From Chloroflexi bacterium RBG_16_56_11 (lineage in GTDB: Bacteria; Chloroflexota; Dehalococcoidia; Dehalococcoidales; RBG-16-60-22), in assembly GCA_001796865.1 (NCBI GenBank), contig MGNQ01000051.1, forward strand, positions 1 through 21,878: a stretch of DNA of 21,878 nt, given 5' to 3'. Under the pieces are notes generated by a model. It had not been told where the DNA came from and searched no databases. It saw only the letters and a program-made list of their open reading frames with translations. The position numbers were made by a program, and so were the translations under genes. Position 1 is the stretch's first letter. Each line of letters begins with the position of its first letter. Positions 13,614 through 21,878 of the stretch are shown piece after piece.

Positions 13614-14645
13614 TTGGGCCATAAAGTTCACCCGATAGGTTTCAGGCTCGGAATCATCAAGGACTGGCAGTCGAAATGGTACAGCGACGCCCACTACGCG
13701 GAGTTCGTGCTGGAAGATAACAAGCTCCGGGGAGATATCAAGAGCAAATACGCCGAGGCCGCCATATCGCTTATCGAGATAGACCGCCAGGCCAAAGACG
13801 TGACGGTGACACTGCATACCGCCCGACCCGGTATCGTCATCGGCCGGGGAGGCCAGCGGGTTGACGAGATGAGACAGCACCTTGAGAAGCTCATCGGGAA
13901 GAAAGTGCGTTTGAATATACAGGAAATCCGCCAGCCGGAGCTGGACGCCTACCTGGTCGCCCGGTCGGTCGCCGAGCAGATTGAGCGGCGTGTGGCCTAC
14001 CGGCGCGCCATTAAACAGGCCATTTTCCGCACTATCCAGTCCGGGGCGCGGGGGATAAAAATAAGCTGCGCCGGCCGGCTGGGAAACGCGGAAATCGCCC
14101 GGCGGCAGACATCGCACCAGGGGCAGGTCCCGCTACACACCCTGCGGGCGGATATCGATTACGGCTTTACCGAGGCGCACACGACGCTGGGGCGCATCGG
14201 TGTGAAAGTGTGGATTTATAAAGGTCAGGTGGTTCCTGAGAAGACACCGGAGGCACCACCGAAACCGGCGGCCGAGGCTGCCCCCGCCACCGTCCCCGCT
14301 CCGACCGTCGAGGAAAAGCCGGTCGAGGCGAAGCCCGCCGTCACGGTTGAAGCAGTGGCCCTGGCCCCCGTGCCCGTCGCCGAAGAAAAACCGGCCAAAC
14401 CCAGGGTGAGGCGCACGACCAAGACGGCCGAGGCTAAAACTCCCGAGACCAAGGCCACCGAAGCTAAAGCAACCGAGGCTAAACCAGCCGAGCCTAAAAC
14501 GCCAAGGACGAGGGCAGCGGCGCCGAAAGCCTCCACCACGGAAGAGCCGGCGGCCCAGCCTAAAAAGCGACGGAAAGCGGCCGCCGCCACCGAAGACCAA
14601 GCTGCTGAGACCGCGCCCGGCGCGGCCAGGAAAAAGGAAGGGTAA
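13614..14645 (+). CDS. rpsC: 30S ribosomal protein S3 with a long low-complexity C-terminal tail
   Basis: S3 lines the mRNA entry channel and takes part in the helicase activity of the ribosome. Residues 1-208 are a complete S3: MGHKVHPIGFRLG start, KH domain with the GRGG loop (VIGRGGQRVDEM, 75-86), and the C-terminal domain GAEIA-like LGNAEIARRQ through GRIGVKVWIYKG. From about residue 209 to 343 runs a tail of Ala, Pro, Lys, Glu and Thr without predicted fold; E. coli S3 has 233 residues in all. The start is TTG, 5 nt after AGGAGG (13603-13608) and directly after the rplV stop. Codons in the tail continue the G+C-rich style of the gene, with no sign of frameshift. Confidence 0.97.
   Translation: MGHKVHPIGFRLGIIKDWQSKWYSDAHYAEFVLEDNKLRGDIKSKYAEAAISLIEIDRQAKDVTVTLHTARPGIVIGRGGQRVDEMRQHLEKLIGKKVRLNIQEIRQPELDAYLVARSVAEQIERRVAYRRAIKQAIFRTIQSGARGIKISCAGRLGNAEIARRQTSHQGQVPLHTLRADIDYGFTEAHTTLGRIGVKVWIYKGQVVPEKTPEAPPKPAAEAAPATVPAPTVEEKPVEAKPAVTVEAVALAPVPVAEEKPAKPRVRRTTKTAEAKTPETKATEAKATEAKPAEPKTPRTRAAAPKASTTEEPAAQPKKRRKAAAATEDQAAETAPGAARKKEG
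14424..14498 (+). repeat. Five tandem 15-nt units in the rpsC tail
   Basis: Within the S3 tail five consecutive 15-nt units encode TAEAK, TPETK, ATEAK, ATEAK and PAEPK (pattern x-x-E-x-K, residues 271-295). Units three and four encode identical pentapeptides but differ at synonymous positions. Unit boundaries coincide with codons, so gain or loss of a unit would keep the frame. Confidence 0.8.
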
Positions 14646-14648
14646 GAG

Positions 14649-15086
14649 ATGCAGCAGCCAAAGCGTGTTAAATATAGAAAATCCCAGAGAGGACGCCGAC
14701 GCGGCCAGGCCCATTCCGGCAACGTCGTCAACTTTGGTGAGTACGGGATGCAGGCCATGGAGTCCGCCTGGGTGACGGCCGCCCAGATAGAAGCGGCACG
14801 GCGCGCCATCACCCGCTATATCCGGCGCGGCGGCCAGGTCTGGATACGCGTCTTCCCGGACAAGCCGGCAACCAAGAAACCGGCTGAGACGCGCATGGGC
14901 AGCGGTAAAGGACTGCCGGACCACTGGGTGGCGGTAATACATGCCGGAAAAATCATGTTCGAAATGGCCGGTGTTGGGGAAGACGTGGCCAAGGAAGCCA
15001 TAAGGCTGGCCGCGCATAAACTGCCACTGAGGACGCGTTTTGTTTTCAAAGAGGCACTGGCAGTGGGCGGCGAAACGGCTAAATAG
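14649..15086 (+). CDS. rplP: 50S ribosomal protein L16
   Basis: Binds 23S rRNA next to the A-site tRNA and organises the peptidyl transferase region. 145 residues, with PKRVKYRKSQRGRRRG at the N terminus, NFGEYGMQAMESAWVTAAQIEAARRAI, the RMGSGKGLPDHWVAVI loop and a C-terminal KLPLRTRFV. ATG with GGAAGGG upstream, 3 nt after rpsC. L16 is followed by L29 at 6 nt. Confidence 0.98.
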   Translation: MQQPKRVKYRKSQRGRRRGQAHSGNVVNFGEYGMQAMESAWVTAAQIEAARRAITRYIRRGGQVWIRVFPDKPATKKPAETRMGSGKGLPDHWVAVIHAGKIMFEMAGVGEDVAKEAIRLAAHKLPLRTRFVFKEALAVGGETAK

Positions 15087-15092
15087 GGAGCG

Positions 15093-15296
15093 ATGGCAGT
15101 GAAACTGAAGGAATTCAGGGACCTGAGCACGGACGACCTGAAAAAGCAGGTGGAAGAGAGTCACCAGGAGCTGTTTAACCTGCGTTTCCGGCTCTCCACC
15201 AAGCAGCTGGTCAACCACCGCGAGGTACGGAGAGTCAGAAAGAAGATAGCCCGGCTCAAGACCCTGCTGGCGGAAAGGGAACTGGGCATAAGGTAG
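15093..15296 (+). CDS. rpmC: 50S ribosomal protein L29
   Basis: Small two-helix protein beside L23 at the exit tunnel. 67 residues with the family pattern LKEFRDLSTDDLKKQ, ELFNLRFRLSTKQL and VRRVRKKIARLKTLLAER. ATG preceded by AGGGAG. Standard position between L16 and S17. Confidence 0.97.
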   Translation: MAVKLKEFRDLSTDDLKKQVEESHQELFNLRFRLSTKQLVNHREVRRVRKKIARLKTLLAERELGIR

Positions 15297-15307
15297 GTTC
15301 GGACGAG

Positions 15308-15592
15308 ATGGAGAAGAAACGGAAGACCCGGCAAGGCAAGGTCATCAGCGATAAGATGGACAAGACGGTGGTCGTGGCGGTGGACACGCCCCGGCACCAC
15401 CCGCTGTATAAAAAGACCATCCGCAGAGTGGTAAAATACTACGCCCATGACGAGAAAAAGCTCAGTAAACTGGGCGACACGGTGAAGATAGAAGAGACCC
15501 GCCCCCTCTCCCATCTCAAGCGCTGGCGCGTCCTGGAGGTGGTCACCAAGGGCGAGGTGGCCGAGGTCAAGCCGGAAGAAATAACGAATTAG
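15308..15592 (+). CDS. rpsQ: 30S ribosomal protein S17
   Basis: OB-fold protein binding the lower body of 16S rRNA. 94 residues with KTRQGKVISDKMDKTVVVAVD, HPLYKKTIRRVVKYYAHDE and the GDTVKIEETRPLSHLKRWRV segment. ATG start 11 nt after rpmC. The C terminus is slightly longer than in E. coli (84 aa), with an acidic end. Confidence 0.98.
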   Translation: MEKKRKTRQGKVISDKMDKTVVVAVDTPRHHPLYKKTIRRVVKYYAHDEKKLSKLGDTVKIEETRPLSHLKRWRVLEVVTKGEVAEVKPEEITN

Positions 15593-15607
15593 AACGGGTA
15601 AACGTAC

Positions 15608-15976
15608 ATGATCCAGATGAACAGCAGACTCAAAGTTGCCGATAACACCGGCGCCCGCGAAATAATGTGCATCAATGTGCTGGGCGGCTCGAAGCGGAGA
15701 TACGCCTATATCGGCGACACCATCGTCGCCTCGGTGAAAAAGGCCATACCCAACTCCGCCACCAAGAAGGGCGACGTGGTGCGGGCCGTTATCGTGCGCA
15801 CGGCCAACCCCTACCGGCGCCTTGACGGCTCCTATATTAAATTCGACGAGAACGCGGCGGTCATTCTCTCGGACAAGAACAATCCCAAGGGGACGCGTAT
15901 TTTCGGACCGGTGGCCAGGGAGTTACGGGACAAGATGTACACCAAGATTGTGTCACTGGCGCCGGAGGTATTATAA
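15608..15976 (+). CDS. rplN: 50S ribosomal protein L14
   Basis: Subunit-interface protein contacting h14 of 16S rRNA and the docking site of the silencing factor RsfS. 122 residues, the usual length, with MIQMNSRLKVADNTGAREI, GDTIVASVKKAIP, FDENAAVILSDKNNPKGTRIFGPV and the C-terminal KIVSLAPEVL. First gene of the spc-type section; 15 nt after rpsQ. Confidence 0.98.
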   Translation: MIQMNSRLKVADNTGAREIMCINVLGGSKRRYAYIGDTIVASVKKAIPNSATKKGDVVRAVIVRTANPYRRLDGSYIKFDENAAVILSDKNNPKGTRIFGPVARELRDKMYTKIVSLAPEVL

Positions 15977-15990
15977 AAGGCAGCAGGACG

Positions 15991-16302
15991 ATGAAAATAA
16001 GGAAAGATGATACGGTGCTGGTGATTGCCGGCAAGGACAGAGGGAAAAAAGGCAAGGTGCGTTTCGCCTATCCACGGAAGCAACAGGTGATCGTCGAGGG
16101 CGTCAACTTCGTGAAAAAACATTCCAAGGCCCGCGGGGCGGCCCGGCAGGCCGGCATTATCGACCTGGAAGCGCCGCTGGATATCTCCAACGTGATGTTG
16201 CTCTGCAATAAATGCAGCAAGCCCGGGCGTATCGGGATGAAAAAGCTGGAGGACGGACGGAAAGCCAGGTTCTGCCGGGCTTGCGGCGAGGTGATAGAAT
16301 AA
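15991..16302 (+). CDS. rplX: 50S ribosomal protein L24, zinc-ribbon form
   Basis: Early assembly initiator near the tunnel exit, with a KOW motif (VLVIAGKDRGKKGKV, residues 9-23). 103 residues. The C-terminal half has two CxxC pairs, CNKC (73-76) and CRAC, spaced like a zinc ribbon; E. coli and Bacillus L24 lack these cysteines, whereas I recall a Thermus-type C4 form. The stop TAA shares its last A with the rplE ATG. Confidence 0.97.
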   Translation: MKIRKDDTVLVIAGKDRGKKGKVRFAYPRKQQVIVEGVNFVKKHSKARGAARQAGIIDLEAPLDISNVMLLCNKCSKPGRIGMKKLEDGRKARFCRACGEVIE

Positions 16303-16853
16303 TGGCCAGGCTCAAGGACAGATACCGGAAAGAGATAGTACCCCGGCTCATGGAAATCAGAGGGTACGATAATATCATGCAGGTACCGCGGCTGGAGAAG
16401 ATTGTCCTGAATATCGGGCTGGGGGAAGCCATCTCCAACGCTAAAGCTATGGAAGCCGCCCAGCAGGACCTGGTCGCCATATCCGGCCAGCACCCGGTGA
16501 CCACCCGCTCGAGAAAATCGATAGCGAATTTCCGGCTGAGAGTGGGCATGCCGATAGGACTGAAAGTTACCCTGCGCGGCGAACGCATGTACGAGTTCTT
16601 CGATAAGCTGGTCAACGCGGTATTGCCCCGCATGCACGATTTCCAGGGCGTGCCCACGAGCTCGTTCGACGGGCGGGGCAACTACTCCCTCGGCTTTAAG
16701 GAGCAAATACTGTTCCCGGAAATAGAATATGACAAAATCGACAAGGTGCGCGGCTTAGAGATAAGCATTATCACCAACGCAGGGAAAGACGAAGACGGCA
16801 AACACCTGCTGGAGCTGCTGGGCATGCCCTTCACCAAGGATGGAGCGAGTTAA
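16302..16853 (+). CDS. rplE: 50S ribosomal protein L5
   Basis: Binds 5S rRNA and forms part of the central protuberance. 183 residues from the ATG in the TAATG junction with rplX; GAGGTGA lies 8 nt upstream. Features: MARLKDRYRKEIVPRLME, the VPRLEKIVLNIGLGEA strand, PVTTRSRKSIANFRLR, GLKVTLRGERMYEFFDKL, and GRGNYSLGFKEQILFPEIEYDKID. Longer in-frame reads toward 16212 lie inside rplX and are not supported. Confidence 0.98.
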   Translation: MARLKDRYRKEIVPRLMEIRGYDNIMQVPRLEKIVLNIGLGEAISNAKAMEAAQQDLVAISGQHPVTTRSRKSIANFRLRVGMPIGLKVTLRGERMYEFFDKLVNAVLPRMHDFQGVPTSSFDGRGNYSLGFKEQILFPEIEYDKIDKVRGLEISIITNAGKDEDGKHLLELLGMPFTKDGAS

Positions 16854-16854
16854 T

Positions 16855-17040
16855 ATGGCTAAAAAGTCTCTGATATTAAAATCGATGCGCCCGCCCAAGT
16901 ACCCGGTGCAAAAACATAACCGGTGCCAGATATGCGGGCGGCCGCGCGCCTATATTCGCAAGTTCCACATTTGCCGGATATGTTTCCGCTCCCTGGCGCT
17001 CGGAGCGCAGCTACCCGGGGTAAGAAAGTCAAGCTGGTAG
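16855..17040 (+). CDS. rpsZ: 30S ribosomal protein S14 type Z (zinc-binding)
   Basis: 61-residue short form of S14 with a C4 zinc site, CQIC and CRIC (residues around 24-27 and 40-43), and the RPRAYIRKFHICR region. It joins the 30S head late in assembly. ATG one nucleotide after the rplE stop, with GGATGGAG inside rplE as ribosome site. An upstream in-frame GTG region within rplE (16840) is not supported. No zinc-free S14 paralogue is seen in the window. Confidence 0.97.
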   Translation: MAKKSLILKSMRPPKYPVQKHNRCQICGRPRAYIRKFHICRICFRSLALGAQLPGVRKSSW

Positions 17041-17060
17041 ACTAAAGAGGGAAAGAGCCG

Positions 17061-17459
17061 ATGATAGTTACCGACCCAATTGCCGATATGTTGACCCGGA
17101 TGAGGAACGCCATCATGGTAAGGCATGACAATGTGCTGGTTCCCGCCTCCAGGATTAAGATGGCTATTGCCAAGATACTCAAAGAGGAAGGCTTCATCAC
17201 CGATTACGAAGTGGTCAAGGGCAAGCCTCACCGGCTGATCAAGATACACCTCAGGTATTTTGACGATAAAAGGTCAGCCATCTCGGGAATGAAGCGGGTC
17301 AGCAAGCCGGGACTGAGGGTATATTCCGGGAAAAAGGAAATACCGCGCGTCTACGGCGGCCTGGGCGTGGCTATCCTGTCTACCTCGGCCGGACTGAAAA
17401 CGGGGCAGCAGGCCTGGCGTCAGGGCGCCGGCGGCGAAATCTTGTGCTACATATGGTAG
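17061..17459 (+). CDS. rpsH: 30S ribosomal protein S8
   Basis: Central-domain 16S rRNA binder; in E. coli it represses the spc operon at the rplE leader. 132 residues with TDPIADMLTRMRNAIM, the VLVPASRIKMAIAKILKEEGFI segment, and the C-terminal AILSTSAGLKTGQQA and GGEILCYIW that carry the RNA-binding loop. ATG preceded by AGAGGGAAAGAG, 20 nt after rpsZ. Confidence 0.98.
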   Translation: MIVTDPIADMLTRMRNAIMVRHDNVLVPASRIKMAIAKILKEEGFITDYEVVKGKPHRLIKIHLRYFDDKRSAISGMKRVSKPGLRVYSGKKEIPRVYGGLGVAILSTSAGLKTGQQAWRQGAGGEILCYIW

Positions 17460-17480
17460 ACCCCTACGGGAGTGAGCTTG

Positions 17481-18032
17481 ATGTCAAGAATAGGTAAAAT
17501 GCCGATAACGATACCGTCCGGGGTGACGGTGAATATAAAAGGCGAAACCGTGTCCGTCAAAGGCCCGAAGGGAGAACTTACCCGGTCTCTCCCCGAAGAG
17601 ATGCTGGTCAAGATGGAAGGCAACCGTCTGACCGTAGCCCGGCCCAGTGATAGCAAAAAACATCGGGCCTACCATGGCCTGACGCGTACGCTCCTGGCTA
17701 ACATGGTCGAAGGCGTATCGAAAGGATTCGAAAAAAACCTGGAAATTATGGGCGTGGGCTTCCGCGCCGAGAAGGCGGGCGATAAGCTGTCGATACGTAT
17801 CGGGCGCTCCCACCAGATAGAAGTAGTCCCGTTGCCCGGCACGGCCCTGTCCGTGGAAGGCAACACCAAGATAAAAGTCAGCGGCATTAACAAGGAAAAC
17901 GTCGGCGAGATGGCCGCGGAAATCCGCGCCCTGCGCCCGCCGGACGCTTATAAAGGCAAAGGTATTAAGTATGCCGGGGAAGTTATACGCCTGAAACCGG
18001 GTAAGGCCGGTAAGGTGGTCGGCGGAAAGTAG
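17481..18032 (+). CDS. rplF: 50S ribosomal protein L6
   Basis: Located at the base of the L7/L12 stalk near the sarcin-ricin loop. 183 residues from the ATG that gives MSRIGKMPITIPSGV; GGGAG lies 8 nt upstream. A GTG three codons earlier (17472) is part of that ribosome site, so it is less likely. Two repeated L6 domains end with the signature ALRPPDAYKGKGIKYAGE. Confidence 0.98.
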   Translation: MSRIGKMPITIPSGVTVNIKGETVSVKGPKGELTRSLPEEMLVKMEGNRLTVARPSDSKKHRAYHGLTRTLLANMVEGVSKGFEKNLEIMGVGFRAEKAGDKLSIRIGRSHQIEVVPLPGTALSVEGNTKIKVSGINKENVGEMAAEIRALRPPDAYKGKGIKYAGEVIRLKPGKAGKVVGGK

Positions 18033-18034
18033 AC

Positions 18035-18400
18035 ATGAAAAGTTCGGAGACCAGAGAAGCGCGCTTAAGAAGACACCAGCGGGTCCGCGAGAAGGTAACT
18101 GGCATTGCGGACAGACCGCGACTTTGCGTCTATCGGAGCCTGAACCACATCTATGCCCAGGTCATTGACGATTTACAGGGACACACCCTGGTCGCGGCCT
18201 CCACCCTGGATGCGGAAGTTAACGACGGCAAGTCGGAAAAGTCCAAGACCGGACGCGCCGAGCTGGTGGGTTCACTTTTGGCCAGGCGGGCCGCCGAAAA
18301 AGGAATCAGCCAGGTAGCTTTCGACCGCGGCGGTTTCAGGTACCACGGCCGGGTAAAGGCGCTGGCGGAAGCAGCCCGCAAGGGCGGACTCAAGTTCTAA
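18035..18400 (+). CDS. rplR: 50S ribosomal protein L18
   Basis: 5S rRNA-binding protein of the central protuberance. 121 residues, with the basic N-terminal arm (EARLRRHQRVREKV), RPRLCVYRSLNHIYAQVIDD, and C-terminal AFDRGGFRYHGRVKALAEAARKGGLKF. ATG two nucleotides after the rplF stop; the ribosome site is inside the last rplF codons (GGCGGAAAG). Confidence 0.98.
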   Translation: MKSSETREARLRRHQRVREKVTGIADRPRLCVYRSLNHIYAQVIDDLQGHTLVAASTLDAEVNDGKSEKSKTGRAELVGSLLARRAAEKGISQVAFDRGGFRYHGRVKALAEAARKGGLKF

Positions 18401-18420
18401 GAGAGGGCACGGCAGGAAGG

Positions 18421-18942
18421 ATGAAAGAACCAATTAGTCGGATTGACCCGGTCGATTTGAACCTTAACGATAAGCTTATCAACGTCAACCGCGTCGCCAA
18501 GGTGATGAAGGGCGGTAAACGCCTGCGTTTCAGTGCCCTGGTGGTAACGGGCGATGGCGTCGGTCACGTAGGCCTGGGCATCGGCAAAGCCAACGAGGTC
18601 CCTTCCGCCATCAGCAAGGGCGGCGCCCAGGCGCGGAAAAATTTAATCAACGTACCGCTGGCCGGGACGACTATACCCCACGAAATTCTGGTAAAGTTAG
18701 GGGCGGCCAAAGTGCTGTTGAAGCCGGCGGCGCCGGGCACGGGAGTTATCGCCGGGGGCAGCATTCGGGCCGTGCTGGAGGCCTGCGGCGTCAAAGACAT
18801 CCTGACGAAATCGCTCGGCAGGAACAACCACATCAACGTGGCCAAAGCGACCATGCTCGCCCTCAGCCAGCTCAAGGTCCCCAAGGAAGAGCTGGCCCGG
18901 CGCAAAGCGGCGGTGGGCGGGGAGGTAAAGGCCGGTGGGTAA
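18421..18942 (+). CDS. rpsE: 30S ribosomal protein S5
   Basis: Lines the mRNA entry channel with S3 and S4; mutations affect fidelity and spectinomycin binding. 173 residues with NRVAKVMKGGKRLRFSALVVTGDG, HVGLGIGKANEVPSAISKG, and PAAPGTGVIAGGSIRAVLEACGVKDILTKSLG. ATG with GGCAGGAAGG upstream. Its last 8 nt overlap rpmD. Confidence 0.98.
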   Translation: MKEPISRIDPVDLNLNDKLINVNRVAKVMKGGKRLRFSALVVTGDGVGHVGLGIGKANEVPSAISKGGAQARKNLINVPLAGTTIPHEILVKLGAAKVLLKPAAPGTGVIAGGSIRAVLEACGVKDILTKSLGRNNHINVAKATMLALSQLKVPKEELARRKAAVGGEVKAGG

Positions 18943-19129
18943 GATAAAGGTCACCTGGATTAAAAGCGCCATCGGCTACGAGAGGAGCCAGAGAAGGACG
19001 CTCAAGACGCTCGGTTTTCACCGGCTACACCAGAGCGTTGTCCGTGACGATTCGGCCCCGGTACGGGGTATGATAAACAAGGTCAGACACCTGGTCAAAG
19101 TGGAGGAAGAGAGTGGTCAGTCAGAATAA
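18935..19129 (+). CDS. rpmD: 50S ribosomal protein L30
   Basis: 64 residues. KIKVTWIKSAIGYERSQRRTLKTLGFHRLHQSVVRDD is the characteristic L30 pattern, followed by INKVRHLVKVEE. Starts with GTG within the 8-nt overlap GTGGGTAA with rpsE, so translation is coupled. Its 3' end overlaps rplO by 17 nt. Confidence 0.97.
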   Translation: MGKIKVTWIKSAIGYERSQRRTLKTLGFHRLHQSVVRDDSAPVRGMINKVRHLVKVEEESGQSE

Positions 19130-19563
19130 GATAGTCCCGGCGCCGGGGTCGCGGAAAGCCAGCAAACGGGTGGGACGCGGCAACGGGAGCGGTCACGGGA
19201 CCTACTCCGGGCGCGGTTGCAAGGGGCAGAAAGCGCGCGCCGGCAACAACAAGGTGCGCCCCGGCTTCGAGGGGGGACAGCTGCCGCTGATCAAGCGCCT
19301 GCCCAAGAAGCGCGGCTTCAAGAATATTTTCCGGACAGAATACGCGACCGTAAGCGTCGGCGCGCTCAACAGCTTCGAGGCCGGCACCGAAGTAACAGTG
19401 GAGAAGCTGGTCGCCGCCGGTCTCCTTAAAAATCCGGGGAAACCTGTCAAGATCCTGGCCGACGGCGATGTCGACCGCGCCCTGACAGTCAAGGCCGATA
19501 AATTTTCTGCTTCGGCGAGGGCCAAGATAGAGGCTGCCGGCGGTTCGGCCGAGGAGGTAGGGC

Positions 19564-19583
<20 letters not shown>
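19113..19583 (+). CDS. rplO: 50S ribosomal protein L15
   Basis: Late-assembly 50S protein. 156 residues with PAPGSRKASKRVGRGNGSGHGTYSGRGCKGQKAR, the GFEGGQLPLIKRLPKKRGF segment and a standard C-terminal domain ending in a short Ala-rich tail. Start GTG after GGAGGAAGA, overlapping rpmD by 17 nt. The N terminus (MVSQNKIV) departs from the common MKLHDL form. The last 20 nt overlap secY and contain its ribosome site. Confidence 0.97.
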
Positions 19584-20871
<1,288 letters not shown>

Positions 20872-20879
20872 GAGCTAAG

Positions 20880-21521
20880 GTGTATATTATTCTCCTGGGA
20901 GCGCCCGGCGCGGGAAAAGGAACCCAGGCCGTGATGCTCTCTGAAAAACTAAAGCTGGCGCAGGTAGCCTCGGGCGACCTTTTCCGCCAGGCCCTGCAAA
21001 AGGAGACGGAGCTAGGCAAGAAGGCGAAGGCTTACATGGAAAAAGGGCAGCTCGTCCCTGACGAGATAACGATACAGATGGTCCTGGAGAGGCTGGCCGC
21101 CCCGGACGTAAAAAACGGGGCCATCCTCGATGGATTCCCCAGGAACATCAAGCAGGCCCAGGCCCTGGACAAGGCCCTGGCCCCGCCGAAAAAGAAAATC
21201 GACAAAGTCGTTTACATTAAAGTCGGGGAGGCGGAGCTTTTAAAGAGGCTGGGCGGACGCTGGATTTGCCGTAAATGCCAGGTGCCTTACCACGAGGTGG
21301 AATCGCCACCGAAGGTGAAGGGAGAGTGCGACCGCTGCGGCGGGGAGCTTTACCAGCGGGCCGACGATAACGTCGCGACCGTAAAAAAGCGGCTGGAGGT
21401 CTATTTCGCGGAGACCTCGCCCTTGATTGATTACTATAAAAAGTCCGGGAAGCTACTGGAGATAAACGGCGACGGAAACGCGGCCGATGTGAACGGGAGA
21501 ATAGTGGCCGCCTTACGCTAG
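20880..21521 (+). CDS. adk: Adenylate kinase, zinc-LID form
   Basis: Interconverts ATP, AMP and ADP. 213 residues: P-loop GAPGAGKGTQ (7-16), AMP-site segments ASGDLFR and DGFPRN, and a long LID domain carrying two CxxC pairs (CRKC and CDRC), the structural zinc site typical of Gram-positive-type enzymes. GTG start with AGGAGC upstream, 8 nt after secY. The conserved secY-adk-map order is seen. Confidence 0.98.
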   Translation: MYIILLGAPGAGKGTQAVMLSEKLKLAQVASGDLFRQALQKETELGKKAKAYMEKGQLVPDEITIQMVLERLAAPDVKNGAILDGFPRNIKQAQALDKALAPPKKKIDKVVYIKVGEAELLKRLGGRWICRKCQVPYHEVESPPKVKGECDRCGGELYQRADDNVATVKKRLEVYFAETSPLIDYYKKSGKLLEINGDGNAADVNGRIVAALR

Positions 21522-21538
21522 CGGGAAACGGCAGCCGG

Positions 21539-21878
21539 ATGGGTATCGTCATCAAATCTGAAAAAGAGATAGCGATAATGCGCCAGGCTGGCGGCATCGT
21601 CGCGGAAGTGCTGAATATTTTAACTAAAAGCGTAACGACAGGGATGAAAACGAAGGAGCTGGACACCATCGCCATCAGGGAGCTGAAAAGGCTGGGAGCG
21701 GAATCCTCTTTCAAGGGCTACCGCGGTTTCCCGGCCACTATCTGCGTCTCCGTAAACGAAGAGATTGTGCACGGGATTCCGGGAGAAAGGGCCCTTAAAG
21801 CCGGGGACATCGTATCGCTCGATTTCGGCGTGGTCTATAAAGGTTACCAGAGTGATGCGGCCGTGACCGTCGCCGTCG
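21539..21878 (+). CDS. map: Methionine aminopeptidase type I, 3' end outside window
   Basis: Removes the initiator methionine from nascent proteins. The first 113 residues are present. IKSEKEIAIMRQAGGIVAEVL is the family N terminus; His79 in IVHGIP and the first two metal ligands, Asp95 (SLDFG) and Asp106 (QSDAAVTV), are visible. The later His and Glu ligands are beyond the right edge. ATG at 21539-21541, 17 nt after adk. Confidence 0.96.
   Translation, partial: MGIVIKSEKEIAIMRQAGGIVAEVLNILTKSVTTGMKTKELDTIAIRELKRLGAESSFKGYRGFPATICVSVNEEIVHGIPGERALKAGDIVSLDFGVVYKGYQSDAAVTVAV

Noticed and set aside
14133..15218. 361-codon minus-strand open frame opposite rpsC/rplP
   Set aside because: Gly/Phe/Arg-rich shadow of the low-complexity S3 tail; no family features and no ribosome site.

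Overview
The window is a compact stretch of bacterial chromosome, roughly 60% G+C by partial hand counts. It holds two divergently transcribed operons separated by one intergenic region of about 310 bp (6780-7092). Gene content and order suggest the phylum Chloroflexota, probably class Dehalococcoidia. The reasons are a shikimate operon next to rpsL-rpsG-fusA, no tuf between fusA and rpsJ, the Zn-binding forms of S14 and L24, and the long-form S12. This assignment comes from remembered gene-order patterns, not from a search.

Left half, minus strand (1-6779): an aromatic amino acid operon read aroB, aroD, a SAM-dependent methyltransferase, aroE, aroK, aroA, aroC, pheA. Leaving out the methyltransferase, gene order equals reaction order: DAHP to dehydroquinate, dehydroshikimate, shikimate, shikimate-3-phosphate, EPSP, chorismate, then prephenate/phenylpyruvate. 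Almost all neighbours overlap by 8-23 nt; the methyltransferase is the only interruption and is visibly lower in G+C. DAHP synthase is not in the window. pheA runs off the left edge and carries an exact 55-bp tandem duplication there that breaks its frame, most likely an assembly artefact.

Right half, plus strand (7093-21878): a fused str-S10-spc ribosomal superoperon. The order is rpsL, rpsG, fusA, rpsJ, rplC, rplD, rplW, rplB, rpsS, rplV, rpsC, rplP, rpmC, rpsQ, rplN, rplX, rplE, rpsZ, rpsH, rplF, rplR, rpsE, rpmD, rplO, secY, adk and map (cut by the right edge). The genes encode the 30S and 50S proteins, elongation factor G, the SecY translocon channel, adenylate kinase and methionine aminopeptidase. 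Tight spacing, several stop-start overlaps and many GTG/TTG starts point to translational coupling.

There is no mobile element, CRISPR array, tRNA, rRNA or defence system. The most interesting non-coding signals are (i) a structured leader with two hairpins upstream of rpsL and (ii) a 13-bp perfect inverted repeat enclosing a second hairpin between rpsJ and rplC, with a strong Shine-Dalgarno-like sequence at the foot of its left arm. Both are candidate ribosomal-protein autoregulatory RNAs. The most interesting protein oddities are a roughly 135-residue Ala/Pro/Lys/Glu tail on S3 with a 15-nt tandem repeat, a Lys/Asp-rich insertion and a glyphosate-site alanine in AroA, and an aroD whose only well-spaced start is CTG.
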